DNA of 64,000 bases from Paenibacillus taihuensis. Its GTDB lineage: Bacteria > Bacillota > Bacilli > Paenibacillales > Paenibacillaceae. Made by a program: the position numbers and the translations under genes. The DNA is taken from contig NZ_QTTN01000011.1 of assembly GCF_003386535.1 (NCBI RefSeq), positions 62,001-126,000 on the forward strand, written 5' to 3'. The number at the start of each line of letters is the position of its first letter. Positions within the stretch are counted from its first letter, which is position 1. The notes beneath the pieces are model-generated. The model did not search any database. It had not been told where the DNA came from and saw only the letters and a list, made by a program, of their open reading frames with translations. This document shows positions 17,429-27,657 of this stretch, in pieces.

Positions 17429-17459
17429 AGTGTACAGTCTGGAGTTAACTCCAAGTCAA
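17429..17459 (-). promoter_or_regulatory. MerR-type promoter with 19-bp spacer and palindrome
   Basis: On the minus strand TTGACT (17459-17454), a 19-bp spacer and TACACT (17434-17429). The spacer holds the perfect palindrome TGGAGTTAACTCCA (17453-17440). Overlong spacers with a central dyad are typical of MerR-regulated promoters, which are twisted into register by the activator. The target is the aldo/keto reductase. No merR gene is in the window. Confidence 0.75.
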
Positions 17460-17580
17460 TACGTTTTCCTAAAATTAGCATTTCAATACCAATGGAAAAA
17501 GCCCCTGACTGCTCAGAGGCTGCGCATAACTGAAGCTTCTTTACTTAAACTAGTTCCTCAAAAACTTGGTATTCTCGGCC

Positions 17581-17634
17581 CTGAGAGAGGGTTTTGCCTC
17601 TCTCAGCTCTCTCAGCTCTCTCAGCTCTCTCAGC
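17581..17634. repeat. CTGAGAGAGG hairpin followed by CTCTCAG tandem repeats
   Basis: A perfect 10-bp inverted repeat CTGAGAGAGG / CCTCTCTCAG with a GTTTTG loop (17581-17606) runs into four 9-bp TCTCTCAGC units. The hairpin sequence recurs, less perfectly, at 46079-46105. The rest of the 17373-17637 spacer shows only the MerR-type promoter. Confidence 0.85.
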
Positions 17635-17637
17635 TAT

Positions 17638-18621
17638 CTATCTTTCTATTTTCACCGGCTTACCCAGCTCCCCGGATTGATATGCAGCGAGACCAACCTC
17701 CATCGCCCGCAGTCCGTCTACCCCTGTCACGGAAACCGGCTTCCCAGAGATCACGCAGTCGACAAAATGATCAATAAGCCCTTGGTCCGGGTCATCGCCC
17801 CAGAAAGGCGCCGTCGTCTTCATCGTATCGTCAGAGTGGAGCGTCATGTTCTGCTTGTAGAGATCCACCTTCGCGCTGCCTTCGGTACCGACAAGGTCCA
17901 GCGTTAGATCGCCCCACGTCGGGTTCGAGCGAGGGCGTGACCAGGACGGATCGAGCGAAGCGATAACGCCGTTGTCAAAAGAGAACGTCAACAGTCCGCA
18001 GTCGTCAATCCCGGCATCGAGATGGAATCGATTATCGACTTCCGCGTACACTTCCGTCACTTCAGCGCCTGGCATATACCAGCGCATCACGTCGAGCACG
18101 TGCACGGTATGGTCCATAACGGCACCGCCGCCCGCCAGCTCCTTGTCTGCGAACCAGCCCCATGGCATGGAGCCGCGATTCGTTCCTCCGAAGGCTACGA
18201 TTCGGCCGAGCTCGCCGGATGCGATGCGCTCCTTCATCCGCTGCGCTACCGTGCTGAATCTGCAAGGGAAGGCGATCATCAGCTGTACGCCGGCCTGTTC
18301 AGCGGTAGCAATCATCGCTTTGGCATCCTCTATGTTCGTGGCAATCGGTTTCTCGCATAGAATATGCTTACCTTGCTTAGCTGCAGCAATTGTATAAGCC
18401 GCGTGCTTGCTATTCTCCGAGCAGACGATAACCGCATCCACGGATGCAAGGAGCTCGTCCTCGGACGCGAACCAAGCTGTGCCGAACTCCGCTGCCATAC
18501 GCTGGCCGCGCTCCGTATCATCATCGAATATACCCACCAACTCGGCGTGTGGATTGCGCTTTATCGCATGCGCATAAGACCATGCGTGCATGTGGGCGAA
18601 GCTTATCATTCCGATTCTCAT
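17638..18621 (-). CDS. Gfo/Idh/MocA-family oxidoreductase
   Basis: 327 aa. An N-terminal Rossmann fold starts MRIGMISFAHMHAWSYA, with the ribose-binding FDDD, and the catalytic ILCEKPIA lies near residue 94. The C-terminal dehydrogenase fold has GGGAVMDHTVHVLDVMRW. It probably oxidises or reduces a sugar or inositol with NAD(P). The ATG at 18621 has a strong GGAGGAGGA; the longer frame overlaps the upstream gene without an SD. It is the last gene of the 17.6-38.3 kb catabolic region and lies 16 bp after its paralogue. Confidence 0.88.
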   Translation of the reverse strand: MRIGMISFAHMHAWSYAHAIKRNPHAELVGIFDDDTERGQRMAAEFGTAWFASEDELLASVDAVIVCSENSKHAAYTIAAAKQGKHILCEKPIATNIEDAKAMIATAEQAGVQLMIAFPCRFSTVAQRMKERIASGELGRIVAFGGTNRGSMPWGWFADKELAGGGAVMDHTVHVLDVMRWYMPGAEVTEVYAEVDNRFHLDAGIDDCGLLTFSFDNGVIASLDPSWSRPRSNPTWGDLTLDLVGTEGSAKVDLYKQNMTLHSDDTMKTTAPFWGDDPDQGLIDHFVDCVISGKPVSVTGVDGLRAMEVGLAAYQSGELGKPVKIER

Positions 18622-18637
18622 CCGTTGTCCTCCTCCT

Positions 18638-19627
18638 CTATTCGAATGTGATGACTTCGCCAGTCTGTGCGGATCGAACAGCCGCAAGCGCTAACGCTAG
18701 CGACCTCGCAGCATCTGCACCCGTAATGAGAGGCTCGGTTCCCGTGCGCACACAGTCTACAAAATGCCGCAGCTCTACCTCATAAGGCGAACGACTCAGC
18801 GGACTCTCCCACGATGACGATGGCAGCTCCGCATCAGCACCAGCACCATTACCTTTGCGCGTGACGGCAATCGGCTTATGGTCATCCGAATCCAGCTTCA
18901 GCACGCCTTCTGTTCCCGCCAGCTCAAGGAAGGATCGGAATCCGTCCGGCAGCGCCCAGCTCGCCGTTAGATGCGCGATGACGCCGCTCTTCATCCGAAT
19001 CGAGACGAAGGCGTGCTCGCCAGGAAGTCCTTCCTCTGCAATCTTGGCATAAACCCGCTGCGGCTCGCCGAATGCGGACTGCAGCCAATCCAGCTCATGA
19101 ATGCCGAGATCGACGATGACGCCTCCGGACCGGGACTTGTCTTTGAACCATGCCGACCATCCAGGAGGCGCGCCTTCACGAATCATCCGAACCGTGCCGA
19201 CGGTGCCAAGTTTCCCATCTTCTACGATTCGTTTCGCCATCTGATAGTCTGGAGAGAAGCGCAGCGCATGGCCGATCATGAACGTGACCCCGGCTGCGCG
19301 GCAAGCCTCTGTCATTTCGAGCGCATCCTCCACTGACATCGCGATCGGTTTCTCGCAGAATACATGCTTCCCGCAAGAGGCTGCATATAAGACATGTGCC
19401 TTATGCAGATCAGTAGGCAAGCAAATATCAATGATATCCGGGTTCTCTGCCTCCATCAGCTCCTCCAAGGAAGCGTAGCTTCTAGCGCCATGCTCGGCTG
19501 CCAGCTTCTGAGCAGCTTCTATTCTTGCATCTGCCAAGCCGACAAGCTCCACGCCGTCGATGTTGGCATACGCGGAAGCATGAGTTCCTCCCATCATGCC
19601 CGCTCCAATAATGCCGATTCTAAGCAT
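18638..19627 (-). CDS. Gfo/Idh/MocA-family oxidoreductase
   Basis: 329 aa. The nucleotide-binding motif is MLRIGIIGAGMMGGTHASAY, the catalytic Lys lies in HVFCEKPIAMS, and GGVIVDLGIHELDWLQS provides the active-site histidine helix. It is a second NAD(P)-dependent sugar dehydrogenase candidate directly beside the one at 17638-18621. The start ATG at 19627 lies 4 bp after the nagA stop with AAGGAGG, so the genes are co-transcribed. The exact sugar substrate cannot be read from sequence. Confidence 0.88.
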   Translation of the reverse strand: MLRIGIIGAGMMGGTHASAYANIDGVELVGLADARIEAAQKLAAEHGARSYASLEELMEAENPDIIDICLPTDLHKAHVLYAASCGKHVFCEKPIAMSVEDALEMTEACRAAGVTFMIGHALRFSPDYQMAKRIVEDGKLGTVGTVRMIREGAPPGWSAWFKDKSRSGGVIVDLGIHELDWLQSAFGEPQRVYAKIAEEGLPGEHAFVSIRMKSGVIAHLTASWALPDGFRSFLELAGTEGVLKLDSDDHKPIAVTRKGNGAGADAELPSSSWESPLSRSPYEVELRHFVDCVRTGTEPLITGADAARSLALALAAVRSAQTGEVITFE

Positions 19628-19631
19628 AGAT

Positions 19632-20810
19632 TCATTCCTCCTTCTGATAGACGCGGTGCCCTCGGACATACGTCTCTAGTAAATTCAGCTGTTCGTCCAG
19701 AACGAGAAAGTCGGCATCAAGCCCTGCTGACAGCGAGCCTTTGCGCTTATCCGCCCCCGCTTCTCGTGCGGGAACGATGGTAATGGACGGGAGCACGTTA
19801 CCGAGCGAGCGCCCGGTATAGTCCAGGACACGACGCAGCGATTCGAGCATCGTAGCCGAGCTGCCTGCCAGCGTCTCGGTTCCTTTCAGATAGATTTTGC
19901 CTTCAGAGACGACCGTTTCTCCGTAATCGCCATCGGGCAGACCTGCTTGGAGAACCGCGTCCGTAATGACGCAGACATTCCATGCGCCTTTCAGGTCGAA
20001 TAAGAACCGGACCGCCGCCGGATGAACATGAATGCCATCGGCAATCAGCTCCGTCGTCAAGCTCGGCTGCGTCATCCCCGCACCTGCAACACCCGGATCG
20101 CGATGATGGAATGGACTCATCCCGTTAAAATGATGGGTCGTATGGCGCGCGCCCCACTCGATTGCCTGAAGCGACTGTTCATAGGTAGCATTTGAATGCC
20201 CGATCGATACGCGGATCCCTTGAGCAGTCAACCACTTCACGAAGGATTCGCCGCCAGCGAGCTCGGGAGCGACCGTAATGAGGCGGATCGTGCCGCCGGA
20301 AGCCTCGATGTACCGCTCCATCTCGCCCTGATCCGGCGGATGGAGCAGCGACTCGTCGAATGCGCCTTTGCGAATCGGGTTCAGAAACGGACCTTCCAAA
20401 TGAACGCCGATATAGTCGGCACCGTCATTAGTCCTGTCCGTCTGAGCCTGCAGCGCATTGCGCAGCATCCCAAGCGTTGTCGGTTCAATTGCCCCGTCGG
20501 TCGTTGCAAGCATCGAGGTTGTACCGTGCGCGGCATGGTATTTCGCTGCACCTCGGAAGTCCTCCGGCTCCCCGCGAGGCAGACTGTAGCCGCCTCCGCC
20601 ATGCACGTGAACATCGACGAAGCCGGGCAGAACGATTTTGCCATCCAAATCTGTGACGCGATCCGCTTTCTCTACTTCTGATTCTATCAAACTCGGGCTG
20701 CCGACAGAAACAATCGTTCCGTCTCCACTTGTAATGAATCCCCCGCCGTTAATCAGCTCGTAACCGGTATAAATCTGAGCATTCACATAAGCCTTCGTTG
20801 CCAAGTTCAC
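19632..20810 (-). CDS. nagA: N-acetylglucosamine-6-phosphate deacetylase
   Basis: 392 aa, the usual length. It removes acetate from GlcNAc-6-phosphate. Metal and substrate motifs are present: LPGFVDVHVHGGGGYSLPRG (about 62-81), GVHLEGPFLNP (about 136-146), IGHSNATYEQ, THHFNGMSPFHHRDPG and VITDAVLQAG. It starts at GTG with AAGGAG upstream. A nagA without nagB in this run of oxidoreductases suggests an amino-sugar substrate is fed into the cluster. The 18-bp gap to the ROK gene indicates one transcript. Confidence 0.92.
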   Translation of the reverse strand: MNLATKAYVNAQIYTGYELINGGGFITSGDGTIVSVGSPSLIESEVEKADRVTDLDGKIVLPGFVDVHVHGGGGYSLPRGEPEDFRGAAKYHAAHGTTSMLATTDGAIEPTTLGMLRNALQAQTDRTNDGADYIGVHLEGPFLNPIRKGAFDESLLHPPDQGEMERYIEASGGTIRLITVAPELAGGESFVKWLTAQGIRVSIGHSNATYEQSLQAIEWGARHTTHHFNGMSPFHHRDPGVAGAGMTQPSLTTELIADGIHVHPAAVRFLFDLKGAWNVCVITDAVLQAGLPDGDYGETVVSEGKIYLKGTETLAGSSATMLESLRRVLDYTGRSLGNVLPSITIVPAREAGADKRKGSLSAGLDADFLVLDEQLNLLETYVRGHRVYQKEE

Positions 20811-20828
20811 GTCATTCGCAGCTCCTTT

Positions 20829-21779
20829 CTACACTTGAAACACATGATGGAAAGCGCCGATCAATGCCGCTTCATCTCCCAGCTCTGCCTGCACGACAGT
20901 CAGCTTGCCTCTCAGCCAAGGAAACCGATCATGCAGCCGGGTCCGAATCGGCCCGAAAAGCGGCTCCCCTGCCTTTGCGACACCGCCACCGATTACAATC
21001 ACTTCCGGATCGAGCAGCGCAACTGCCGTTTCCAGCTTCTCCGCCAGCAGTTCAGCGGCGTAACGATAAATACCAAGCGCTTGCTCATTGTTATCCGAGC
21101 AGTGCCGGGCGACATCTTCGGCTGTTGGGATGCCGCCTTCGCCTTCGTTCTGCCAGCTGGTCAAACCGGCTGCTGCAGCAAGACGCGAGATGCCAGGACC
21201 CGAAACGACGGTCTCGAGGCAACCGACCTTCCCGCATGGGCACCGGCGTGTCAGAGTAGCGACAACATCATGACCGATCTCGCCAGCAAGGTTATGACCG
21301 CCGCGAACGAGTTTTCCATCTATGGCAATCGCAGCGGCGATGCCCGTCCCGATCGTCAGGCAGATCGCATGACTCCGTCCTCGAGCGGCGCCTGCCATCA
21401 GCTCGCCCTTCGCGAACGTGCGAACATCGTGGTCGATCCGAACGGGAACCTGAAGCAGATCCTCCATGATCCATGCAAAAGGAACATGCCCCCAGCCGAG
21501 ATTCGTCGCATCCGATACGACGCCATCCTCGGGGTTCACTTGACCCGGGATACCGAAGCCTGCGGCCACAAGCGTCGCCGAATCCCCTGGCAGCTGCGCT
21601 GCAGCATCCCGTATATGATGAGCAACCAGCTTCGTATAAGCATCCACATCTCCAAACCGTTCCCGTTTACTGCCAAGCGTATCTAGCTGCACTTTGGCAA
21701 GTATATGGCGCTGTTCGTCGAATAGACCGATTACCGTGCCCGTTCCGCCGACATCAACGCCCGCATAGACGCGCCTCAT
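20829..21779 (-). CDS. ROK-family sugar kinase
   Basis: 316 aa. The ATP-binding site AGVDVGGTGTVIGLFD opens the protein. The ROK zinc signature CPCGKVGCLE follows GHNLAGEIGHD, and the active-site Asp lies in VRIDHDVRTFAKGE. No DNA-binding domain is present, so this is a kinase rather than a ROK repressor. It likely phosphorylates N-acetylglucosamine, N-acetylmannosamine or glucose, which would supply NagA downstream (inference). The start ATG overlaps the stop of the Gfo/Idh gene (ATGA), so the two are translationally coupled. Confidence 0.87.
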   Translation of the reverse strand: MRRVYAGVDVGGTGTVIGLFDEQRHILAKVQLDTLGSKRERFGDVDAYTKLVAHHIRDAAAQLPGDSATLVAAGFGIPGQVNPEDGVVSDATNLGWGHVPFAWIMEDLLQVPVRIDHDVRTFAKGELMAGAARGRSHAICLTIGTGIAAAIAIDGKLVRGGHNLAGEIGHDVVATLTRRCPCGKVGCLETVVSGPGISRLAAAAGLTSWQNEGEGGIPTAEDVARHCSDNNEQALGIYRYAAELLAEKLETAVALLDPEVIVIGGGVAKAGEPLFGPIRTRLHDRFPWLRGKLTVVQAELGDEAALIGAFHHVFQV

Positions 21780-22840
21780 TGCTCCACGCTCGCTGCTCGT
21801 GCAGCATGATTCGTTTCGGAGGAAACTCGGATCGCATCCAATATCCGCATAATCGTCAGCCCTTGACGCGCATCCGAAACCGGCTGCTCCCGACGAGTCA
21901 CGCACTGGACAAAATGATCAATTTCCTCTTTGTAATAATCGTTGCTTTCCACCTTTAAGCTGCTTTCAACAGGCACGAGATTCGATTCCGTGAACAGGAA
22001 CAGCGGATCCAGACTTGCACCGCCTTTCGTGCCGTACAGCTCGATCTTCATCGCATCATCCTGCGCTCCATTAGCTGCCCAGCTCGCCTCAACCGTCAAT
22101 GCCGCGCCGTTCGCGAACGTAATATACGCCGTACCGAAATCTTCTACGTCATAGATTCCCTCGGCTTTGTTATCCTCCGACGCCGCTTCATAGAAGCCAT
22201 TCACTCTCGTCTCGTACGGGGCGATCCGATGGAACAGCTTGCCGAGCACATTCTTCGGCTCCGGCATCCCCATCAGCCACCATACCGCGTCGAGCGCATG
22301 AACGCCGATATCCATCATCGGTCCGCCGCCAGACAGCTCCTTCGAGGTAAACCAGCCTTTCGGCACGCCGCGGCGGCGAATGATTCTTGCCTTGGCAAAA
22401 TAGATCTCGCCAAGCTCGCCCGACTCCGCAATGCCCTTCAGCGCGCGAACATCATAGCGATAACGGCTGCTCATGCCGACCATCAGAATGCGCCCCGTAC
22501 GTTCTGCCGTTTCGACGAGACTCACTGCTTCCTCGGCTGTGGCCGTCATCGGCTTCTCTACGAGCACGTCGAGCCCCGCTTCGAGCGCTGCTATCGCGAG
22601 CTCCGCGTGGCTTGTATTAAACGTGCAGATACTCACCGCATCAAGCCCGGCTTCCCGGAACATCGCTTCCGCTGACGGATATGCCGCTGCTCCCCATTGC
22701 TCGGCCGCCTGCTGCGCACGTCCGAAGTCAATGTCCGCGACCGCCGCCAGCTCCACTTGCGGGTGATTCTTATAGTTAGGCAGATGAAAAATATGCGCAA
22801 TTGCCCCAATGCCTACGACTCCAACTTTAATCGTCTTCAT
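21776..22840 (-). CDS. Gfo/Idh/MocA-family oxidoreductase
   Basis: 354 aa. The Rossmann start is KTIKVGVVGIGAIAHIFHLPNYKNH, the catalytic motif VLVEKPMTATAEEA, and GGGPMMDIGVHALDAVWWLMG is the conserved C-terminal helix. The sequence is related to glucose-fructose oxidoreductase and scyllo-inositol dehydrogenase types. A GTG lies one codon before the chosen ATG at 22840. It is the first gene of a block ROK-nagA-Gfo-Gfo that follows the LacI regulator. The 107-bp spacer upstream has three TAGAATCT repeats but no clear promoter. Confidence 0.87.
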   Translation of the reverse strand: MKTIKVGVVGIGAIAHIFHLPNYKNHPQVELAAVADIDFGRAQQAAEQWGAAAYPSAEAMFREAGLDAVSICTFNTSHAELAIAALEAGLDVLVEKPMTATAEEAVSLVETAERTGRILMVGMSSRYRYDVRALKGIAESGELGEIYFAKARIIRRRGVPKGWFTSKELSGGGPMMDIGVHALDAVWWLMGMPEPKNVLGKLFHRIAPYETRVNGFYEAASEDNKAEGIYDVEDFGTAYITFANGAALTVEASWAANGAQDDAMKIELYGTKGGASLDPLFLFTESNLVPVESSLKVESNDYYKEEIDHFVQCVTRREQPVSDARQGLTIMRILDAIRVSSETNHAARAASVEQ

Positions 22841-22950
22841 CACGTCACGTCACGCTCCCCTGATATGAAACGAATACCGCTCACGCTTTTAGCGAGGCGG
22901 CATTCGGATAAAGGCAGTCCTTTTGCTAGAATCTCTTACTAGAATCTTTG

Positions 22951-23970
22951 CTAGAATCTCTTGGGCCCAGTGCCTGAGCTTTCTCTGATGATCAGTTCCG
23001 TCGGAATGACGATTTTGCGTACCGTACGCCTCTCCGGCTCTGTTTCTAATGCTAGGAGCAAGAGATTAACGAGCTCTTGCCCGATGTCCTGAATCGGCTG
23101 CCTCACGGTGGTCAGGGCAGGCTTGAACAGCCGCGCCGAGAAAATATCGTCAAAGCCAATGACGGCAACGTCCTCCGGGACACGGATGCCCGCTTCTTCC
23201 ATTGCCTTAATCGCGCCGAATGCAAGCAGATCATTGCCGCAGAACAGGGCATCGAACGAAATGCCTGTCGCTCTTAGCGATTGCAGCCCCTCATAGCCGT
23301 CCGCGAACGATTGGCCTTTCACTAGCCGGATCAGCCCTTCGTCCACCTGATAGCCATACATCATAAGCGCCTTGCGGTAACCGAACTCACGCTCGATCGA
23401 AACCGCCGGCCCGCCGATATATGCGATACGGTTATAGCCGCACTGGATCAAATGCTCCACCGCCGTGAGCGTGCCTTGCATATGATCACCGACAACGCAG
23501 CTTACGCCTAATATGCTTGGGTCAAGGGAGACAATCGGCACACCGGCTGCCTTCAGCGCGTCAATCTGCTCGTTTGTTTCCGCGCCGTAATGCGGAGAGG
23601 AGCAGTAGATGACGCCATCCATCCGACGCTCGAGGCACATTTTCAGATATGCGCTGTCCTTCTCCGGCTCATTGTCTGTCGAGCAGATCAGCGTCGTATA
23701 GCCATGCGCCCACAGCTCATCTTGAATGACTTCGGAAATGAATGCCCAATATTCGTTGGACAGCTGGGGGACAACGAGTCCGATCGTACTCGTCTTCTTC
23801 ATAATCATCGTGCGCGCGACGAAGTCCGGCTGAAACTGCAGGCGATCGATTACTTCCCGAACGCGATTAATCGTATGGCGGCTTACTCTGTCTCTGCCAT
23901 TGAGCACGCGTGAGACCGTCGATATCGACACTCCCGCTTCTTTGGCTACTTCCTTAATGGTCGCTTTCAT
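22951..23970 (-). CDS. LacI-family transcriptional regulator
   Basis: 339 aa. The N-terminal helix-turn-helix and hinge, [27 protein letters not shown] and VAR, are typical. A periplasmic-binding-protein-like effector domain follows ([59 protein letters not shown]). It should repress sugar genes and release DNA on binding an inducer. Candidate operators of the form TxAAAACGxTTTxA lie before the transporter genes at 38.4, 35.8 and 34.9 kb. It is embedded between the isomerase and the Gfo-ROK-nagA genes. Confidence 0.92.
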   Translation of the reverse strand: MKATIKEVAKEAGVSISTVSRVLNGRDRVSRHTINRVREVIDRLQFQPDFVARTMIMKKTSTIGLVVPQLSNEYWAFISEVIQDELWAHGYTTLICSTDNEPEKDSAYLKMCLERRMDGVIYCSSPHYGAETNEQIDALKAAGVPIVSLDPSILGVSCVVGDHMQGTLTAVEHLIQCGYNRIAYIGGPAVSIEREFGYRKALMMYGYQVDEGLIRLVKGQSFADGYEGLQSLRATGISFDALFCGNDLLAFGAIKAMEEAGIRVPEDVAVIGFDDIFSARLFKPALTTVRQPIQDIGQELVNLLLLALETEPERRTVRKIVIPTELIIRESSGTGPKRF

Positions 23971-24010
23971 CGTATCCCACCTTCATCGCGGGGAGTGGAC
24001 TTTAAGGGTA

Positions 24011-25424
<1,414 letters not shown>

Positions 25425-25427
25425 TGG

Positions 25428-27623
25428 CTACACCATCCTGCATTCAACGAGCGCGTAGAGCGGCAGCTCGGCGATTTGTACGGATAGATAGCCGCCAGCA
25501 TCGGCGTCAGAATCGGAATCGTAGCGCCATTCGGCTTGAATGGCTTCACCGTTCAGCGTATGAACGGCTACTTCCGTTACTGCTCGCGGCGTCCGCATAC
25601 GGAACGCGGTCGTAATAGGAACGACGCGATCCTGCTGACGGTCGAAGCGATAGTTCACAAGATGAATCGCTAAGCCGCCGTTCTCAAGCGCATGTGGATT
25701 AATACCAATGTCCGGTGTTCCATCGACTTCGATCTGGAACTTGGCGTCCGGCAGCATGCCGCGAATCGCGGTAATGAAGCCGTACAGCTTGTCAGACTCC
25801 TCGCAAAGCTGCGTGCCCGGATGTGCAAGAACGCGTGCAGCAAGCATACGCGCTTCCTCGCTGCCGTTATTCGCGAGTCGACCGTACACGACGACTTTGC
25901 CGCCGCCTCCTCCGTTTACTTCTGCTGCGTCTAGATACTCAAGCACTGTCGCCAGCTGCTTCGCGGTCATAATGTCATTGTCCGGCAGCACGAGGCACTT
26001 GTACTTGGAGAGACGCTCCAACGTGAACTCGTCTTGGAACAGCTCCCCATCATCCGAGATGATGACATCGTACGGCACATGCTGCTTGCTCATCTGGCGG
26101 ATAATGTCCCAGAACGGCATGATGACGTCCTTGTTCACCGTGGATGACAGCATCGTCGCTTGGTCGCCGTCATCGCCTACGGCATCATTCTCCCGATGCC
26201 AGTAGCTTGGATAGCTATAGTTAACCGCGATCTCGGCACCGGAGATGTTCGAGATCAAGTGATCATTTTTCTTGAGGAACTGCTGCACCGCCATCGTCGG
26301 CTCTTTCGGCGCATAGAACGCGTCGCGGATCGTGTTGCCCATCCAACCGCCGTACGGAATCGACAGATTGCAGCCGAACGTCGTCGCCTCGAGCAGCATG
26401 AGCTGGAATTGCTCGGCCATGCGGCCGCTCTTCAAGTTCTCAAGCAGCTCCGGCACGATGCCCCCGTATGGGTTCTCGACGACCGTCATCGGCTTGCCGC
26501 CGGCGAAGCCGTTCGCATAGCGGTACCAGTACGCTTGACGGTACAGCGTATTGCGCATTTCCGTCGCGATAATGTCCACTTCCGGCTGCAGCGGCATGTA
26601 CTGGTGCATGACGTGGAAGAAGTTCCCTGACACCAGAACGTCGCGTCCTTTGGACTTGCCGTAAGCGCGGACATAGTCGGTCAGCTCTTTGAAGTAACCG
26701 GTCATAATTTTCATCTGGAATTGAAAATAGTCCGAGAACAACGGGATCGCCCCGCGATTCGGTCCAGGGAAATCAATGCCGTTCGCCTTGATATATTCGC
26801 CATAGTGGAACGTGTCGAAATCGGTGTCGGCAAATTCAGCCGGCAGCAATCCAAGCTGCTGGCGTTCCTTCAAATATGCGTTAAACGGCTTCATGCAGTC
26901 TTTGCAGAAGCAGCCGCCATAATTGATCGCCGTAATCGGCAGCTCGCATTCATCCAGATGAACGCCATGAACGCCCGCGTCGATCTGAATCTCGATGATC
27001 TTCTTCAAATAGGCCCGCCATACCGGATTGTTGCGGCACATTTGATAGCAGATTTGCTCGTGCCCAACTACTTCGACCCATGCTGCATGTACAGCCGTGC
27101 CGTCCCATTTGCGCGCTGCGCATTCTTCCCACAGGTCGGTCACCTGCTCGCCGTCGCTGTTCGTGAGACCATCCGGGAAGTAATCGCGGAACGTCTTCTT
27201 GAACAGCTTCGGATATTTGTCCTGGCTGAACTCGCGCAAGCCGTACCACGTTTTGTTGCCTTCGCCGCGGAGAATATTCAAGCTGAGCAGCTGAGTCTCG
27301 TCTTCGCTAATTTCCGCGGGGAACTCCCAGCCTTGCACCTCGAACACGACGCCGAACACCTTGATGCCGTGCTTATCGCATTCGCGGATAAATTCCTGGT
27401 CGTTCATGTAGCCATAAACGCGAAGGCGCTGCGGCACTTCACCGTACGCCTCTTCTTCCAAATAAGGGAGCGACAGGCTGCCGCCGCCTAGAGCGGACCA
27501 GACGAGCAGCGTCGCCTCGTAATCTCTCAGATCTTCTACCATTTGCGTTCTCCGCATCGGCAAGCTCGGATGGAAGCAATGTTCATCCCGGTACCAAGCG
27601 TCGAAATATATGCCGCGTTCCAT
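25428..27623 (-). CDS. Putative glycoside hydrolase (TIM barrel with beta-galactosidase-trimerisation-like domain)
   Basis: 731 aa from the ATG at 27623 (upstream extension unsupported). The N-terminal barrel starts MERGIYFDAWYRDEHCFHPS. Strand-end acids are visible in GVHGVHLDECELP, followed by the cysteine cluster GGCFCKDCMKPFNAYLKER (residues about 236-254), typical of GH42-like hypothetical glycosidases. A central Rossmann-type domain (KYKCLVLPDNDIMTAKQLATVL, GGKVVVYGRLANNG) resembles the trimerisation domain of GH42, and a beta-sandwich tail closes the protein. There is no signal peptide, so it acts inside the cell on an imported oligosaccharide. The specificity is unknown and the family call tentative. 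Confidence 0.6.
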   Translation of the reverse strand: MERGIYFDAWYRDEHCFHPSLPMRRTQMVEDLRDYEATLLVWSALGGGSLSLPYLEEEAYGEVPQRLRVYGYMNDQEFIRECDKHGIKVFGVVFEVQGWEFPAEISEDETQLLSLNILRGEGNKTWYGLREFSQDKYPKLFKKTFRDYFPDGLTNSDGEQVTDLWEECAARKWDGTAVHAAWVEVVGHEQICYQMCRNNPVWRAYLKKIIEIQIDAGVHGVHLDECELPITAINYGGCFCKDCMKPFNAYLKERQQLGLLPAEFADTDFDTFHYGEYIKANGIDFPGPNRGAIPLFSDYFQFQMKIMTGYFKELTDYVRAYGKSKGRDVLVSGNFFHVMHQYMPLQPEVDIIATEMRNTLYRQAYWYRYANGFAGGKPMTVVENPYGGIVPELLENLKSGRMAEQFQLMLLEATTFGCNLSIPYGGWMGNTIRDAFYAPKEPTMAVQQFLKKNDHLISNISGAEIAVNYSYPSYWHRENDAVGDDGDQATMLSSTVNKDVIMPFWDIIRQMSKQHVPYDVIISDDGELFQDEFTLERLSKYKCLVLPDNDIMTAKQLATVLEYLDAAEVNGGGGGKVVVYGRLANNGSEEARMLAARVLAHPGTQLCEESDKLYGFITAIRGMLPDAKFQIEVDGTPDIGINPHALENGGLAIHLVNYRFDRQQDRVVPITTAFRMRTPRAVTEVAVHTLNGEAIQAEWRYDSDSDADAGGYLSVQIAELPLYALVECRMV

Positions 27624-27657
27624 ATTCGTTTCACCCTTTCTTTCAGCGTTCCAGCGT

